From Glycine soja (Eukaryota; Streptophyta; Magnoliopsida; Fabales; Fabaceae), in NCBI RefSeq assembly GCF_004193775.1, contig NC_041008.1:13597731-13661730 (forward strand): DNA of 64,000 bases, given 5' to 3'. Each line of letters begins with the position of its first letter. The stretch's first letter is position 1. The position numbers and the translations under genes were made by a program. This document shows, in pieces, positions 37,105 to 48,699 of the stretch. The notes under the pieces were generated by a model that ran no database searches, was not told where the DNA came from, and worked only from the letters and a program-made list of their open reading frames with translations.

Positions 37105-37770
37105 AACCAGTGTCATGCACCCTTTGAGGTTGTTTTCAAAGATTTGTGGGGTCTTGCACCCTTTGCATCCCCCTCGGGTTTCAGATATTATGTGGCTTTT
37201 GTGGATGTTCATACCAGGTTTACTTGGTTCTATTTACAATAATTCTGACACCTTAGAGACCTTTAAACTTGTTAAAACAATGGTTTTTAATCAGTTTAAG
37301 TCTACCATTAAGGCTGTGCAATCTGATTGGGGAAGGGAGTTCAGACCCTTTACTAAGTTCTTAACCCAAAATGGTATTCAGCATAGGCTCATTTGTCCTC
37401 ATACTCACCATCCAAATGGTGTAGTTGAACGCAAGCACAAGAACATAGTGGAGCTTGGTGTCACTCTTCTTTCTTAGGCCAAACTGCCACTACACTACTG
37501 AGATCATGCCTCTGTTTCCAGCATTTACTTGATCAACAGGTTGCCATCTTCAACTATTGACAATAGGGCTCCCTATCATAAACTGTTCAACAAACTTCCT
37601 CATTATTCATTTCTTAGGGTGTTTAGTTGCTCATGTTTCCCTTTTCTTAGACCATACAACAAGCACAAGTTCCAATTCAAATCTCAGGAATGTGTCTTCT
37701 TGGGGTTATTCCTTTTCTCACAAAGGCTATAAGTGCCTAGGTGCTGATGGTAGAACCATATGAAGCTTGA
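37105..37770 (+). mobile_element. Copia integrase relic
   Basis: Successive frames show the integrase core of plant copia polyproteins: GFRYYVAFVDVHTRFTW (second frame of 37170-37230), QSDWGREFRPFTKFL, RLICPHTHHPNGVVERKH, then after a stop LINRLPSS, PFLRPYNKHKFQF and CVFLG followed by SHKGYKCL in a shifted frame. At least two frameshifts and an in-frame stop at 37475 break it. Reverse transcriptase and LTRs are missing. Confidence 0.85.
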
Positions 37771-40172
37771 TTGTAACTAAGAATAATATTGAGCAATGAT
37801 CTGACTAGAACCATATGAAGCTTGGTTGTGAACCTTATTACCTTATTTGAAGCTTTATTCACACAACATACACTGCTGACACAAAATTTCTTGAATTATA
37901 TATGCAGAAATTTCTTCAATTCAATCAAGCTTATTAGCTGTCACAAGCTAGTTGGCCTCTTCATAAGGTACTCACCTACACAAGTTTTGGCATGTTAAGT
38001 TATTTGGTTTGTGCATAGTGTTATTTCATTTATTAAGTGGATGTTCATTTTACTTTTTTTGTTCCTGTTTATAGCAACATAACTTGAATTTGAAGTAGGC
38101 ATTGCTATCTTGTAACTAAGAATAATATTGAGCAATGATGTGACTAGAACCATATGAAGCTTGATTTTCAATCTCATTACCTTATTTGAAGCTTTATTCA
38201 TACAACATACATTACTCACACAAAATTTCTTGAATTATATATACAGAAATTTCTTCAATTTTGGGTTATTAGCTATCACAAGCTAGTTGGCCTCTTCATA
38301 AGGTACTCACTGTGGAAGCAAATCTTTTCAAGTTTATTTTGATGATGCCAAAGACTCAAGTCAAGAATCAAGAGTCAAAAAAGTTTCAAGAATCAAAGAG
38401 TCATTCAATCAAGAATCAAGATTCAAGAGAAGATTCAAGATATGCAAGAACTTTAAGAAAAACATCAAGATAAGTATAAAAAGAGTTTTTTTTTCAAAAG
38501 AAAAGATTGAATAGCACAATTTGTCCAAAAGAATTTTTCAAAGAAAAATATTTTACCAGAGTTTTTACTCTCTGGTAGTCGATTACCAGAAGGCAGTAAT
38601 CGATTACCAGAAGCCCAAATAGTTTTATAACTGTTTTACAAAGTAGTAATCGATTACCAATGATTTTTAAACGTTGGATTTCAAATTTCAAGAGTCACAA
38701 GTTGTGATAAAACATTTTTAAACTTGTGTAATCGATTACACAACATTTGTAATCAATTACCGGTGTTTCTAAACGTTGATTTTCAAATTTAAACATGAAA
38801 AGTCACATCTGTTGATGTGTAATCGATTACACCTTGATGGTAATCGATTACCAGCGACTTATTTTGAAAAATAAATTACCAAAAGTCACAATTCTTAAAG
38901 TGACTAGTTTATGAAGATTTTCTAAGAGTCACAACTTTTAAAGTGACTAATTTTCAAAAAGAGTCACAACTTTTAAAGTGACTAGTTTTCAAAAGAGTCA
39001 CAACTTTTAAAGTGACTAGTTTTAAAGAAATTATCAAGAATCACAAACTTTAATTTGATTCATAAAATGACTATAAATATGTGACCATGGCATGAATTTC
39101 AAGAAGAGATTCTTTTCATCCAAAAGCAGATTCCTTTCATTCTAAAAGAGAGATTTCTTTCATTCATTCAAAGCATTCTTCTAAGAGTTTTTGTTCAATA
39201 CTTTCTTTATGCAAGAAAAGTTCATTGGCAAAAAACTTGTGCTATTCTTCTTCTTCTTTCCTTCTCCCTCTTGCCAAAAGAATTCAAAGAACTAACCGTC
39301 AGAGAATTCTTTTGATTCTTCCTTCTCCCTCTTGCCAAAAGAATTCAAAGGACTAACCGCCTGAGAATTCTTTTGATTCTTCCTCTTCCCTCTGAACAAA
39401 AGATTTCAAAGGACTAACCGTCTGAGATATCTTTTGTTTCCCCTTACAAAGATTCAAGGGACTAACCGCCTAAGAATTTTTTATCTTAACACATTGGAGC
39501 GTACATCCTTTGTGGTACAAGTAGAGCATAAATCTACTTGGGTTGTAATACTGAGAATAAGAGAGGGTACATCTCTTGTGGATTAGTTCAAGTGGAGCGT
39601 ACATTCACTTGGTGTTTCAAAGAGAACAAGGGAGGGTACATCCTTTGTGGCTCTTTGCTTGTAAAGGATTTTACAAGGTTAAAGGAAATCTCAAGAACCG
39701 GTGGTTGCTTAGGGACTGGATGTAGGCACGGGTTGTTGCCGACCCAGTATAAAAACTTGTGTTTGTTTCCTTCTTCCCTACACTCTTTAATTTCCATTGT
39801 GCACTTTTTATTTATGCTTTACTTTTGTCTAAGTTATTGTTTCTGTTCTTTACTTTCTCATAACTTAGTAGTAAAGCCTAATTGAATCTAGTAATATTAA
39901 GAAGGAATTTTTTTTAATTAGTCAAGACACGTTCATAATTAATTCAACCCCCCCTTCTTAATTATTCTGAGGTCACTCGATCCAACACTCACCTACACAA
40001 GTTTTGGGATGTTAAGTAATTTGGTTTGTGCATAGTGTTATTTCATTTATTAAGTGGATGTTGATATTTCTTTTTCCTTCCTGTTTATAGCAACCTAACT
40101 TGGATTTGAAGTAGGCATTGCTATCTTGTAACTAAGAATAATATTGAGCAATGATTTGACTAGAACCTGTAA
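37770..40172 (+). repeat. About 340-bp tandem array, 2.1 copies, split by a solo LTR
   Basis: The word ttgtaactaagaataatatt recurs at about 37772, 38115 and 40128. The sequence between the first and second matches that between the second and third once the insertion at 38311-39987 is removed. The third copy stops near 40172. Confidence 0.85.
38311..39987 (+). mobile_element. Solo LTR (about 1.68 kb, family B)
   Basis: The element starts TGTGGAAGC and ends TCCAACA. It is flanked by the 5-bp duplication CTCAC (38306-38310 and 39988-39992) and cleanly interrupts the second unit of the tandem array. Its pre-insertion sequence is visible in the first unit at about 37970. Features inside: palindromes of the type GTAATCGATTAC (38575-38855), four tandem copies of an agtcac...gtgact unit (38882-39025), a TATA-like ctataaatat at 39071-39080 that could start transcription, and three to four copies of a roughly 65-bp unit (39245-39475). 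It resembles the long LTRs of soybean copia sireviruses, but that name is from memory. Confidence 0.85.
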
Positions 40173-40488
40173 GTGCCAATGAAATTTGTAGTTAGGCTTA
40201 TAGGATAAGGTATGTAGTCGAGGATCAAGAAATGTACATACTTTGTAATGAATCAAATCACCTTTAGAGAAACTGAAGGTGAAGGTGGGTTGGTCAGCTC
40301 CAAGGTAATGAATCAAATCACCAATTGGAGTATGTTGTGTTGTTTTCCACCAAGTTTATTTTGCATCCAGCTGAGGAACTGCAAGTGACAAAAAGTTTTA
40401 GATTATATCATAGAAAATTTTTTCCAACACTAAATTAAGATAACAATTCTCTCACCCTCACACTGTCACACATAATTGGTAGCACAAT

Positions 40489-40590
40489 GATTGGACCTGC
40501 ATTAATCGATTTTGTTGTTGTTGATTGGACCTACATTAATTGATTTTGTTGTTGCTGATTGGGCCTGCATTAATCAATTTTGTTGTTGTT
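40489..40590 (+). repeat. 34-bp tandem repeat, three copies
   Basis: Units start at 40489, 40523 and 40557 with exact 34-bp spacing (gattggacct...) and few mismatches. Confidence 0.95.
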
Positions 40591-41235
40591 GATTTTAATT
40601 GGTCTATGGCAGTATAGAAGAAAGCAAACATGCCATTAGTTTATTTGATGCTTGCATGAACATACACAGTTTCCAAAACCAAATACGTGTACAAAGTTCA
40701 CATAAATTTGTTTGTAAATATTTATAAGATAAAATAAATTGATTTTAGTTGGTGAACTAAAATTAACTAGTACACTTTTGATTTGTGTGTTGGTGCTTAG
40801 CTATGATGTGACTGATTGGGTTAGTGAAAATTGATTGGGCAAGGTCTGAGAAGAAAGTTGGTCCATATATTGTCTGCCTTGCTTTTTCTGGTTTCTTGGC
40901 CAATTTTCAGGTATCCCATTTCTTGAATTTTTGAATCGTTCATACTAGTTTAGGTGTCTGAACTGCAATGCATTGATTGCTGGTGCTGCTGCATTATTTG
41001 AAAATCATATAGCTTTGATTGTCCAACAACTGAGATAAACCTAATTTTGATGGAAAAAAAATCATCTAGCAGTTAAGAAGAAATCACCTAATCAAACCTA
41101 GGCCACTTAATTTAATTACTTAATTACTTGAAAATTGAGGAAGCACAATTTCAACATGTACTCTTCTAATTAAAAGAAAAAAAGATAATAAATAACTCAT
41201 ACTAAATTCTTTAGCTACATCAAAATTTGCCCACA

Positions 41236-41520
41236 TTAACACACTATTTCCTCTGAAAACTCCTCCACTAGAAAGCAATAGATTGCAAGTTCAAGTTCCA
41301 CAGGTAGCTCACTTGTGTGCTCAACATTTTTCTTCCACCTGTATTGATCTCTAGAGAAGTCCTCTTCTATCATCATATCAATAGTGTTGGACTCCACTTC
41401 TTTCCATAATTCTAGCCTCCTAAGAACCCTTCTTATCACCATGTCTGAACAATTATTAAATTCCCTCTCTTCCTCCTTGATGAGATCATAGACCAACCTC
41501 TTGAGGTCTTCTGGAGTTTG
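41236..41520 (-). pseudogene. DUF4378-like C-terminal exon fragment
   Basis: This 94-codon minus-strand frame is well composed and ends in a normal stop. It has the layout of the C-terminus of DUF4378 proteins (TRM/LONGIFOLIA relatives): LVYDLIKEEE, WKEVESNTIDMMIEEDF, then a W and an acidic helix ending in FLVEEFSEEIV. A splice-acceptor-like aattttcag lies just upstream at 41533-41541, but a TAG (41523-41521) falls in frame between it and the domain. No other exon of such a gene is seen. It lies inside the CACTA interval, in antisense orientation to the transposase. It could be a captured host fragment or a local relic gene. Confidence 0.5.
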
Positions 41521-41529
41521 CTACTTAGT

Positions 41530-44500
41530 TCCTGAAAATTTAACACGAAGGAAAAGAAAATAAATATAAGCATCTTCCTTCAAATATTTTTGTAAAATTG
41601 CTTAGACATTCATTGCAGACAGATCAAATTTCAGCAAATTCTTTCTTGTGCAGAACTAAGCATGTATAACATCAATAAGTACATGATGCATAGAAGTTTT
41701 AGCAGCTATTTGAAGCATAGGATATTTACTAGGCCTAAATTTGGTTTGGAATCACTAAAACTAAATAAACAAAAATGTTCACTTTCATGACATTTTTACA
41801 CATTACAAGTTGGGGTTAACTAATTATATCTTTTGTAGTCATGGATCATTGCTACATACTATTAGTTGGCCTTTGTATCCTATAGTAATATAAATTAAGT
41901 CGACAATCTGTTGTTTTGCAAGTCTTTTCCATTGATAATTATAATTGTTGCTTTTTTTTTGCTGCATTAATTAATTATTGATGTTATCTCAACTGGAAGT
42001 ATTAAGTTAAATGCATTTTTCAATGGCTTCTTCCTGCCATATTTTGAAACTGAGAGTATCACTACCTACCATTTTTACCGACCTAGTCTCCTTACATTAT
42101 CCCAATTTCCCGCAGCTCCATTTTCAATCTCTGAAATATGTTGTAGGTTTCATTCTTTCCTTAAATAGTCACTAGTTTATTTACAGATTAATTGTTCTGT
42201 ATTTTAGAAGTAATATGGAGTTTTGTCACATAGCGGTGCCCATTGGACATTTCTAAACCTTAATTGTTCAATTAGGAAATCCATTCAAGTTTTCTGTCAG
42301 TTGTCTGAAAGGGTGTTATTTAATTTCATAGAGAGTCTCCAACTAAAAATATTTGATACAAATCTTTGGAGAACATGCATAGATCGACATCAAGTGGCCT
42401 TCTTTTTTCCAACCAGTAAGCTCAAAGAATATGTGTTTCCCTTTTGCTCAGCTGCTTCTACTCAACTCATTCTTCTTTCCTTCATCTCTAATAGCAATTG
42501 AGTTAGTTCTATTTATTCTCCACATTTCAACTCCACAAACTCTTAAACCAATTCTATGGTTTGCATAATCCTCCTAAAGTGGTTGCAGACTTCAGCCCCC
42601 CTCAGTTCTCATGCATTAGCAACTAATGGACAAGCTGAACCATTAGCTAATGGACAAGCTGAACCACTAAACAATCACTTGCACCACTAAGTATTAATAT
42701 GATTTGTATAATGTCCCAAAGCTTTCTTTTTTTGTTAAAAGTTGTCAGTTATTTTTCTATGATTGGACATAGACATCAAGAGGAACATTATAAAGGTAAG
42801 AAGCTCAAGCAAGAATTCTTTCACTGCTTTCTCATTTATACTAGTTCAAGTTAGAGATATCTCAATTAAACTTAGCTCCACCTCCACCTCCATTTCCCCA
42901 ATTGTTCCTCAACAGCAAAGCATGGTCAAGCTCCACCTCCACTTCCCCAATTGTTGGTCGCCCATTTCATTCATACTTCAAGCATCTCTAGTATCAATCT
43001 CTTACCCATAACATAATGTACTTTAATTGGTTTTGGCTTTGACATAAAACGTGGTCCCTTTATGTTAATGCCAAAATCTGCAACTTTATGGTTGTAGAAT
43101 CGTATGAAACACAATTAGGGTGATGAAATAGGATTATTTGGTTGGACCACTTGATCTCTTTTAGCAAACTGCATTCTAACCCTCTGTAAAAAGTATAAAC
43201 CCAGTGTCCTTACTTTGCTTTTAATATTGGCATTGAAAGGGCATATAATGACTACCATTAGAAAACAATTATGCTCCCCATCAACCATTTTTTTTATAAC
43301 AACTTGTATTATGTACCAAGAGAGTAGGCTAGTCATAGATGTCTATAATTAGGTAACAAATAAAGAGAAGTCCAAGTCTAAGATGATGTAGCTACACCAA
43401 GTGTAGGATAACTGTTTATAATATAAGATAATGTCTATACTGGATGATAGCTAAAGTTAATGACAGGGACACATGTCTTTTCTGTAGTTTTGTCAAGTCA
43501 TTAGCATATTCTTCCAAAAGATAAAAACCTAGACAGATATCCCAATTGATAGTCTAAATGTATCATGATCACATCATCTTAGAAAAATTGATAGTCTAAA
43601 TGTATGATAACAACAACTTAAAGCTACAAGTGTATCCTAACCTCAAAACCTTAAGGACTGAAAATCATGAGAAATACATTACCTTAAGCAAGTTGCTCAA
43701 AAATACATTACCTAAATCCATTGGTGTTACATGATGATTTACCTACTTATTTTTCAAAGGAGCTGAACCAAAGCACTTGGCTTTCTCTGCTGCTCTTGGT
43801 GTACAATTGGGAGTATTTCAAAAGGCATAGTTTTATATATATGATGTAATTTTAGTTGATATATTGAAGTTTGTGTTATATGTCACTTACAAATGAAATA
43901 TTTAAATTGTAGGCACTATTTATCTTGTTGTTTGCATCATGATCACAACATTCGTTCTTTGACACTATACTGATCATCATCATAGGTATGAAAGTTTTTC
44001 ATAAACTTTTGATGCTTAATTTTGTTATGATTGTTTTTGTATGTTGTGGTATGCCATTAATGTACTTTCCTTTAGATACAACTTTTGTTCATAATGAGTG
44101 AACCTTAGATTCCTGTTTGAGACTGAATGCAATGATTCTTGCAGATAGTTTGCATTAATCATTGTATTCAATCTTGAATTGTCTGTTTGGACAGTTTGGG
44201 GAGATTGATATTTTTATGGTAAATTCATGCATTAAGGTTAATATTATTTTGTTTAATTTGATGAAATTTTGGTACAATGCATTTCTAGTTGTTCTCTGAG
44301 TGCATACTTGATTATCGGGAAATTAATTTCACCGATTTCATGCCGTGTACTTGGAGACCAATGCGAAATGCTGCCGAAATTTTGTCAAATTTAACAAAAT
44401 AGAATTAACCTTGACGTATGAAGCTACCATAAAAAAAGGTCTTCCTGAATGGGATAGGGCCACACCTATAATAAAAAAGTGAGATTTTCATGCATCGAAT
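41530..44500. other. Non-coding CACTA-interval sequence
   Basis: No convincing gene. A 24-bp word starting ctaatggaca is tandemly doubled at about 42622-42671. The last 250 bp before 44530 look like the 5' flank of the CACTA transposase. Confidence 0.4.
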
Positions 44501-44531
44501 AACTTTGGGAGTATCACGGAGTTATTATTTA

Positions 44532-47320
44532 GATGGATCAAAGTTGGATGAATAAAACTCGCATGAACCCTGCATATGAGGAAGGCGTCGAAGAGTTCTT
44601 GCAATTTGCCTCCAAAAGAAGTCGATCGGATGAGGATGGAAAATAATATTGTCCTTGCATCAATTGTTTGAACGGAAGACGACAAATACTAGATGACATA
44701 CTAGAGCATCTATTGTGTGATGGGATTAAGAAGAATTACACCATGTGGATATGGCATGGTGAATTGACAGACATGCAGAGTGGGTCCCAATCTGAACCGT
44801 TTGATGTAGAAATGAGAGATCACTTGGAGGATATGATTCGTGACCTTGGACAAGAGTCTTTTCAGCAAACACATGCCCCTGTGTATGATACATTGCAAAG
44901 TGATTCAAAAAAACCTTTGTATCTGGGGTGCAAGAATTCCTTGACCCTATTGTCAAAGGTGTTAAGTCTGGTTAATGTGAAGGACAAATATGGGTGGAGT
45001 GACAAAAACTTTAGTTCACTGCTTCAAGTAGTGCATGATATGCTTCCAGAGGAAAACACGTTGTCTAAAAGTTACTATCAGGCGAAAAAGATACTATGTC
45101 CGATGAGTATGGAGTATCAGAAGATTCATGCTTGCCCGAATGATTGCATATTGTACAAACATGAATTTGAAGAAATGTCCAAATGTCCTAGGTGTAGGGT
45201 ATCACGGTACAAAGTCAAGGATGATGAAGAGTGTAGTAGTGATGAAAACTCAAACAATGGCTGGCCCCCTAGCGAAGGTGTTGTGGTATCTACCGATCGT
45301 TCCAAGGTTTAAGCGTCTTTTTGCTAATGCAGACGTTGCTAAAGACCTTACATGACATGCAAATGGGAGCAACTACGATGGAATGGTCTGTCATCCGGCT
45401 GATTGCTTGTAGTAGAAGAAGATAGATCATTTGTTTTTGGATTTTAGTAAAGAGGCAAGAAATCTTAGGCTTGGACTAGCTAGTGATGGAATGAATCCAT
45501 ATGGCAATTTAAGCACTCAACACAGTTCATGGCCAATTCTACTAGTAATTTACAATTTGCTTCCTTGGTTGTGCATGAAGCAAAAATACACGATGTTGTC
45601 TATGATGATACCGGGCCCAAGATAGTCAGGAAATGACATTGATGTTTATCTAAGTTCGTTGATTGAAGACCTGACAAAGTTGTGGGACGAGGGGGTTTTA
45701 GTGTTTGATGGGTTTCAGAATGAGACTTTTCAAATGCATGCAATGCTTTTTTGTACCATTAATGACTTTCCAGCATATGGGAATTTGAGCGGTTATAGTG
45801 TTAAGGGTCATCATGCATGCCCCATCTGTGAAGAAGACACAAGCTACATAAAACAAAAAAATGGTAGAAAAATAGTCTACACTAAGCATCGACGTTTTCT
45901 AAAACCTCATCACCCTTACAGGCGATTGAATAAATCATTTAATGGAAGTCAAGAGCACAAAACTGCACCGATACCATTGACTGGTGAATAGGTCTTCCTG
46001 CGGGTTCAACACCTGAATACTATATTTGGAAAGACCCAAAAGAAGGAAAAAAGTAAGACTTGTATATGGAAGAAGAGGTCGATTTTCTTTGATCTTCCAT
46101 ACTGGTCCGATCTAGATATTAGACATTATATTGATGTTATGCATGTGGAGAAAAATGTATGTGATAGTGTCGTTGGGACGCTCCTAAACATTCAAAGCAA
46201 GATGAAAGATGGTTTGAATACCCGTCAAGATCTAGCTGAGATGGGTATACGATTGCAGTTGCATCCAAGGTCTGATGGTAAAAAAATATACTTGCCTCCA
46301 GCTTGTCATACTTTGTCCAGAAAGGAGAAGATCAATTTTTGTCAGTGTCTGCGCCGGGTGAAAGTCCCACAAGGATACTCCTCAAATATTAAGAGCCTTG
46401 TGCAGTTGAAGGATCTTAAGTTGGTAGGGTTAAAGTCTCACGATTGTCACGTCTTGATGCAACAATTGTTAGCCGTGGCCATACGAGACATTTTGCCTAA
46501 CAAAGTCAGGTTAGGCATAACTCGCCTGTGCTTTTTCTTCAATGCCATATGTAGCAAAGTCGTTGATCCTATGAAGTTAGATGAGTTGGAAAATGAGGCT
46601 GCTATTATACTGTGCCAGTTGGAGATGTATTTTCCTACTGCTTTCTTTGACATCATGGTTCACTTAATTGTTCATCTGGTCAGAGAAATCAAATGTTGTG
46701 GTCTTGTTTTCTTGCGGTGAATGTACCCGATTGAGCGATACATGAAGATCTTAAAAGAGTATACGAAGAATCTACATCGTCTGGAAGCATTTATTGTTGA
46801 AAGGTACATTGCAGAAGAAGTCATTGAATTTTGTTCAAAGTACATTGAAAAGGCTAAACTTGTTGGGCTTCCCGAGTCTTGGCATGACGATAGAGTGGGC
46901 GGTAAGAGTTCAAGAGGACTGCATGTTATCACTCCAAGTGTAGAAGATTTGTTACAAGCTCACTTGTATGTGTTGAATAACAATAATGAAGTTTTGCCAT
47001 ACATTAGCATGAAGGTTTAGTGAAAGAAAGTAATCCAAAAATTTCGAAGAACTGGGTCTTGAAAAAGAATAACAAGACTTTCCTTGATTGGTTTAAAGAT
47101 ACAACTTTGCTGATGAAAATGCTTTTGAAACGTTAAGAAAGCTAGCAGATGGGCCTAAAAGAAATGTTATAACTTGACAAGGATACAACATGAACAAGTA
47201 TTCCTTTTATACAAAAGCACAAGACGAGAAAAGTACAATGCAAAATAGTGGGGTGACCCTAAGGGTTGAATCTCAACACTTCACCAATGTACATGATGAC
47301 AATCCCTGTGTAGCTTCTAT
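44532..47320 (+). pseudogene. TNP2-type (Transposase_21) CACTA transposase, broken
   Basis: Homology begins at 44532 with an N-terminal MDQSWMNK segment and is stopped by a TAA at 44644. It continues in the open pieces 44668-45312 (HGE motif, YLGCKNS, CPNDCILYKHEF and CPRCRVSRYK), 45335-45625 (ADCL, RNLRLGLASDGMNP), 45659-45991 (TINDFPAYGNLSGYSVKG, ACPICEEDT, RRFLKPHHPYR), 46139-46720 and 46721-47020 (PIERYMKILKEY, EEVIEFCSKY) and 47190-47320 (KYSFYTKAQDEKSTMQNSGV). Several stops and at least two frameshifts separate them. The enzyme would cut and rejoin the CACTA ends; this copy cannot. Order and spacing are otherwise as in full plant TNP2 genes. Confidence 0.92.
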
Positions 47321-47329
47321 TCGAACTCT

Positions 47330-48060
47330 AGGACAGTCCCGAACTTTATCGGAAAATGTACCAAGTCGTTAAAGTAATAGTAAAATGGTAAGAAATCGAG
47401 TGTCGAACTCAGGGAACTTGTTTCATTCGGTGAAGTTTCATTCAGCAAGCAAAAATTGATATAAAGCCAGGTAAACAAAATTAAACCAAAGATGTATATG
47501 TTGTAAATCTAAAATAACTACAAATACGCTTATCAAAACAGGAGAGAAAACAAATGATTAAAACGTTGGGTCCTTCTACTAAACGTTTGATGTAATTAAA
47601 AGATTTTTCTCTAATTAAAGATTATTTTTGTGTTCTATGCTGAGGACTAAAATACCAAACACCGATTCCTCGTGTGAATGAACTAATTCTAATTAAACCT
47701 CATTCTCGGATGTCTCTTCGAACTTAGCCTAACCGAACAACACTACAATCACAACATATCAAAAACTAAAACCCTGCACTCTATGTCTAGCAATGCAGTT
47801 ATCTAGCCCTGCTCTATCTAGTTCTAAGGATTAATACATTTTCCGATGCTGAAAATCCTAATTTTACACACCAATGGGTGATCAGACCAACAGTTTGATT
47901 GGTTCGGTTCGGTTTTGACCCAAATACATAAATGTCCCAACACAAACTGCTCGGATCAGTTTGGATCAATTCGGGTTCGTGAGTGACCCATACCCATGAA
48001 CACCATTAATTCCAGATTGATTACACCTTTTGGCTTTCATAATGGTCAGTCCATAAGGGA
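47330..48060. repeat. Unclassified repetitive-looking sequence abutting the CACTA
   Basis: The transposase homology stops abruptly and is followed by non-coding sequence of different character. The phrase accaagtcgttaaagtaata and the following segment look familiar as a dispersed legume repeat, as does the ggttcggttcgg segment at about 47900. I could not assign a class or find both ends. Confidence 0.35.
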
Positions 48061-48539
48061 AAAAAATCCAAAAAAAGTGCAGGAAGCAATGACCTAAAAA
48101 AATGTTACACTCTCTACACTATTGGGCTCTTTTTGAGCCCAAGAAAAGAAATTTCTTAACACCTAGCCCAATTATTTTTTTACTAACCCACATCTATTTT
48201 TAAGAGAACTAACCCACATCTACAATAGTTTATGAAAGTATTTAATTTTTGATGTCTCACCCAATTTAAATTTCATTTTCTTGTTTCTCATGTGTACGTT
48301 GATCATTAGATAAAATACATGATATTTTGTTGTCATCTTCTAATTTCTATATGAGCAACAATGAGAAATTTTTTCTTCAAAAGATAAAAAAAAATAAGTT
48401 TTTTCTTCAATATGATAAAAATTTGTTTTATTCTACTTTTTATATTCATTTTGTTTCCTTCTCTTAAGTAATTGTATGGAAATTTATCCAAACTGCGCTA
48501 TAATATATATGTTTGTGTATATTCTCATGCGTATGAACA

Positions 48540-48697
48540 CTTAAATGTGTAACATCCTAATCCTTAGAAGTTAGAATCATAATCATCTATCACTTTATTC
48601 GTTAACTTTATAAAAAAAAATTATTTTAGTCCCTCACTATAAAATGCCATTTACATTTATCCTTTTTTGATACAAAATGATAGTAGAAAATGAAGTG
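48540..48697 (+). repeat. Dispersed repeat, copy 1
   Basis: The sequence matches 62568-62735 in the same orientation: shared blocks catcctaatcctt-like, ataaaaaaaaattact/attt, aatgccatttacatttatcc-like, then aaaatgatagtagaaaatga. Confidence 0.75.
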
Positions 48698-48699
48698 AA

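Larger units (their letters stand above)
35044..47320 (+). mobile_element. CACTA (En/Spm) element, 3'-truncated, with nested insertions
   Basis: The left end reads CACTACTACAA, a typical legume CACTA terminus. It is followed by subterminal repeats and, 9.5 kb later on the same strand, by a broken TNP2-type transposase. No matching inverted terminus (TTGTAGTAGTG) was found to the right; recognisable sequence stops near 47320 where a different repeat begins. The interval also contains a copia integrase relic, a tandem array, a solo LTR and a DUF4378-like exon. Calling it one element is an inference from the left end and the transposase orientation. Two independent elements are possible. Confidence 0.6.

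Noticed and set aside
46447..46932. Minus-strand frames within the transposase
   Set aside because: Shadows of the TNP2 coding strand.
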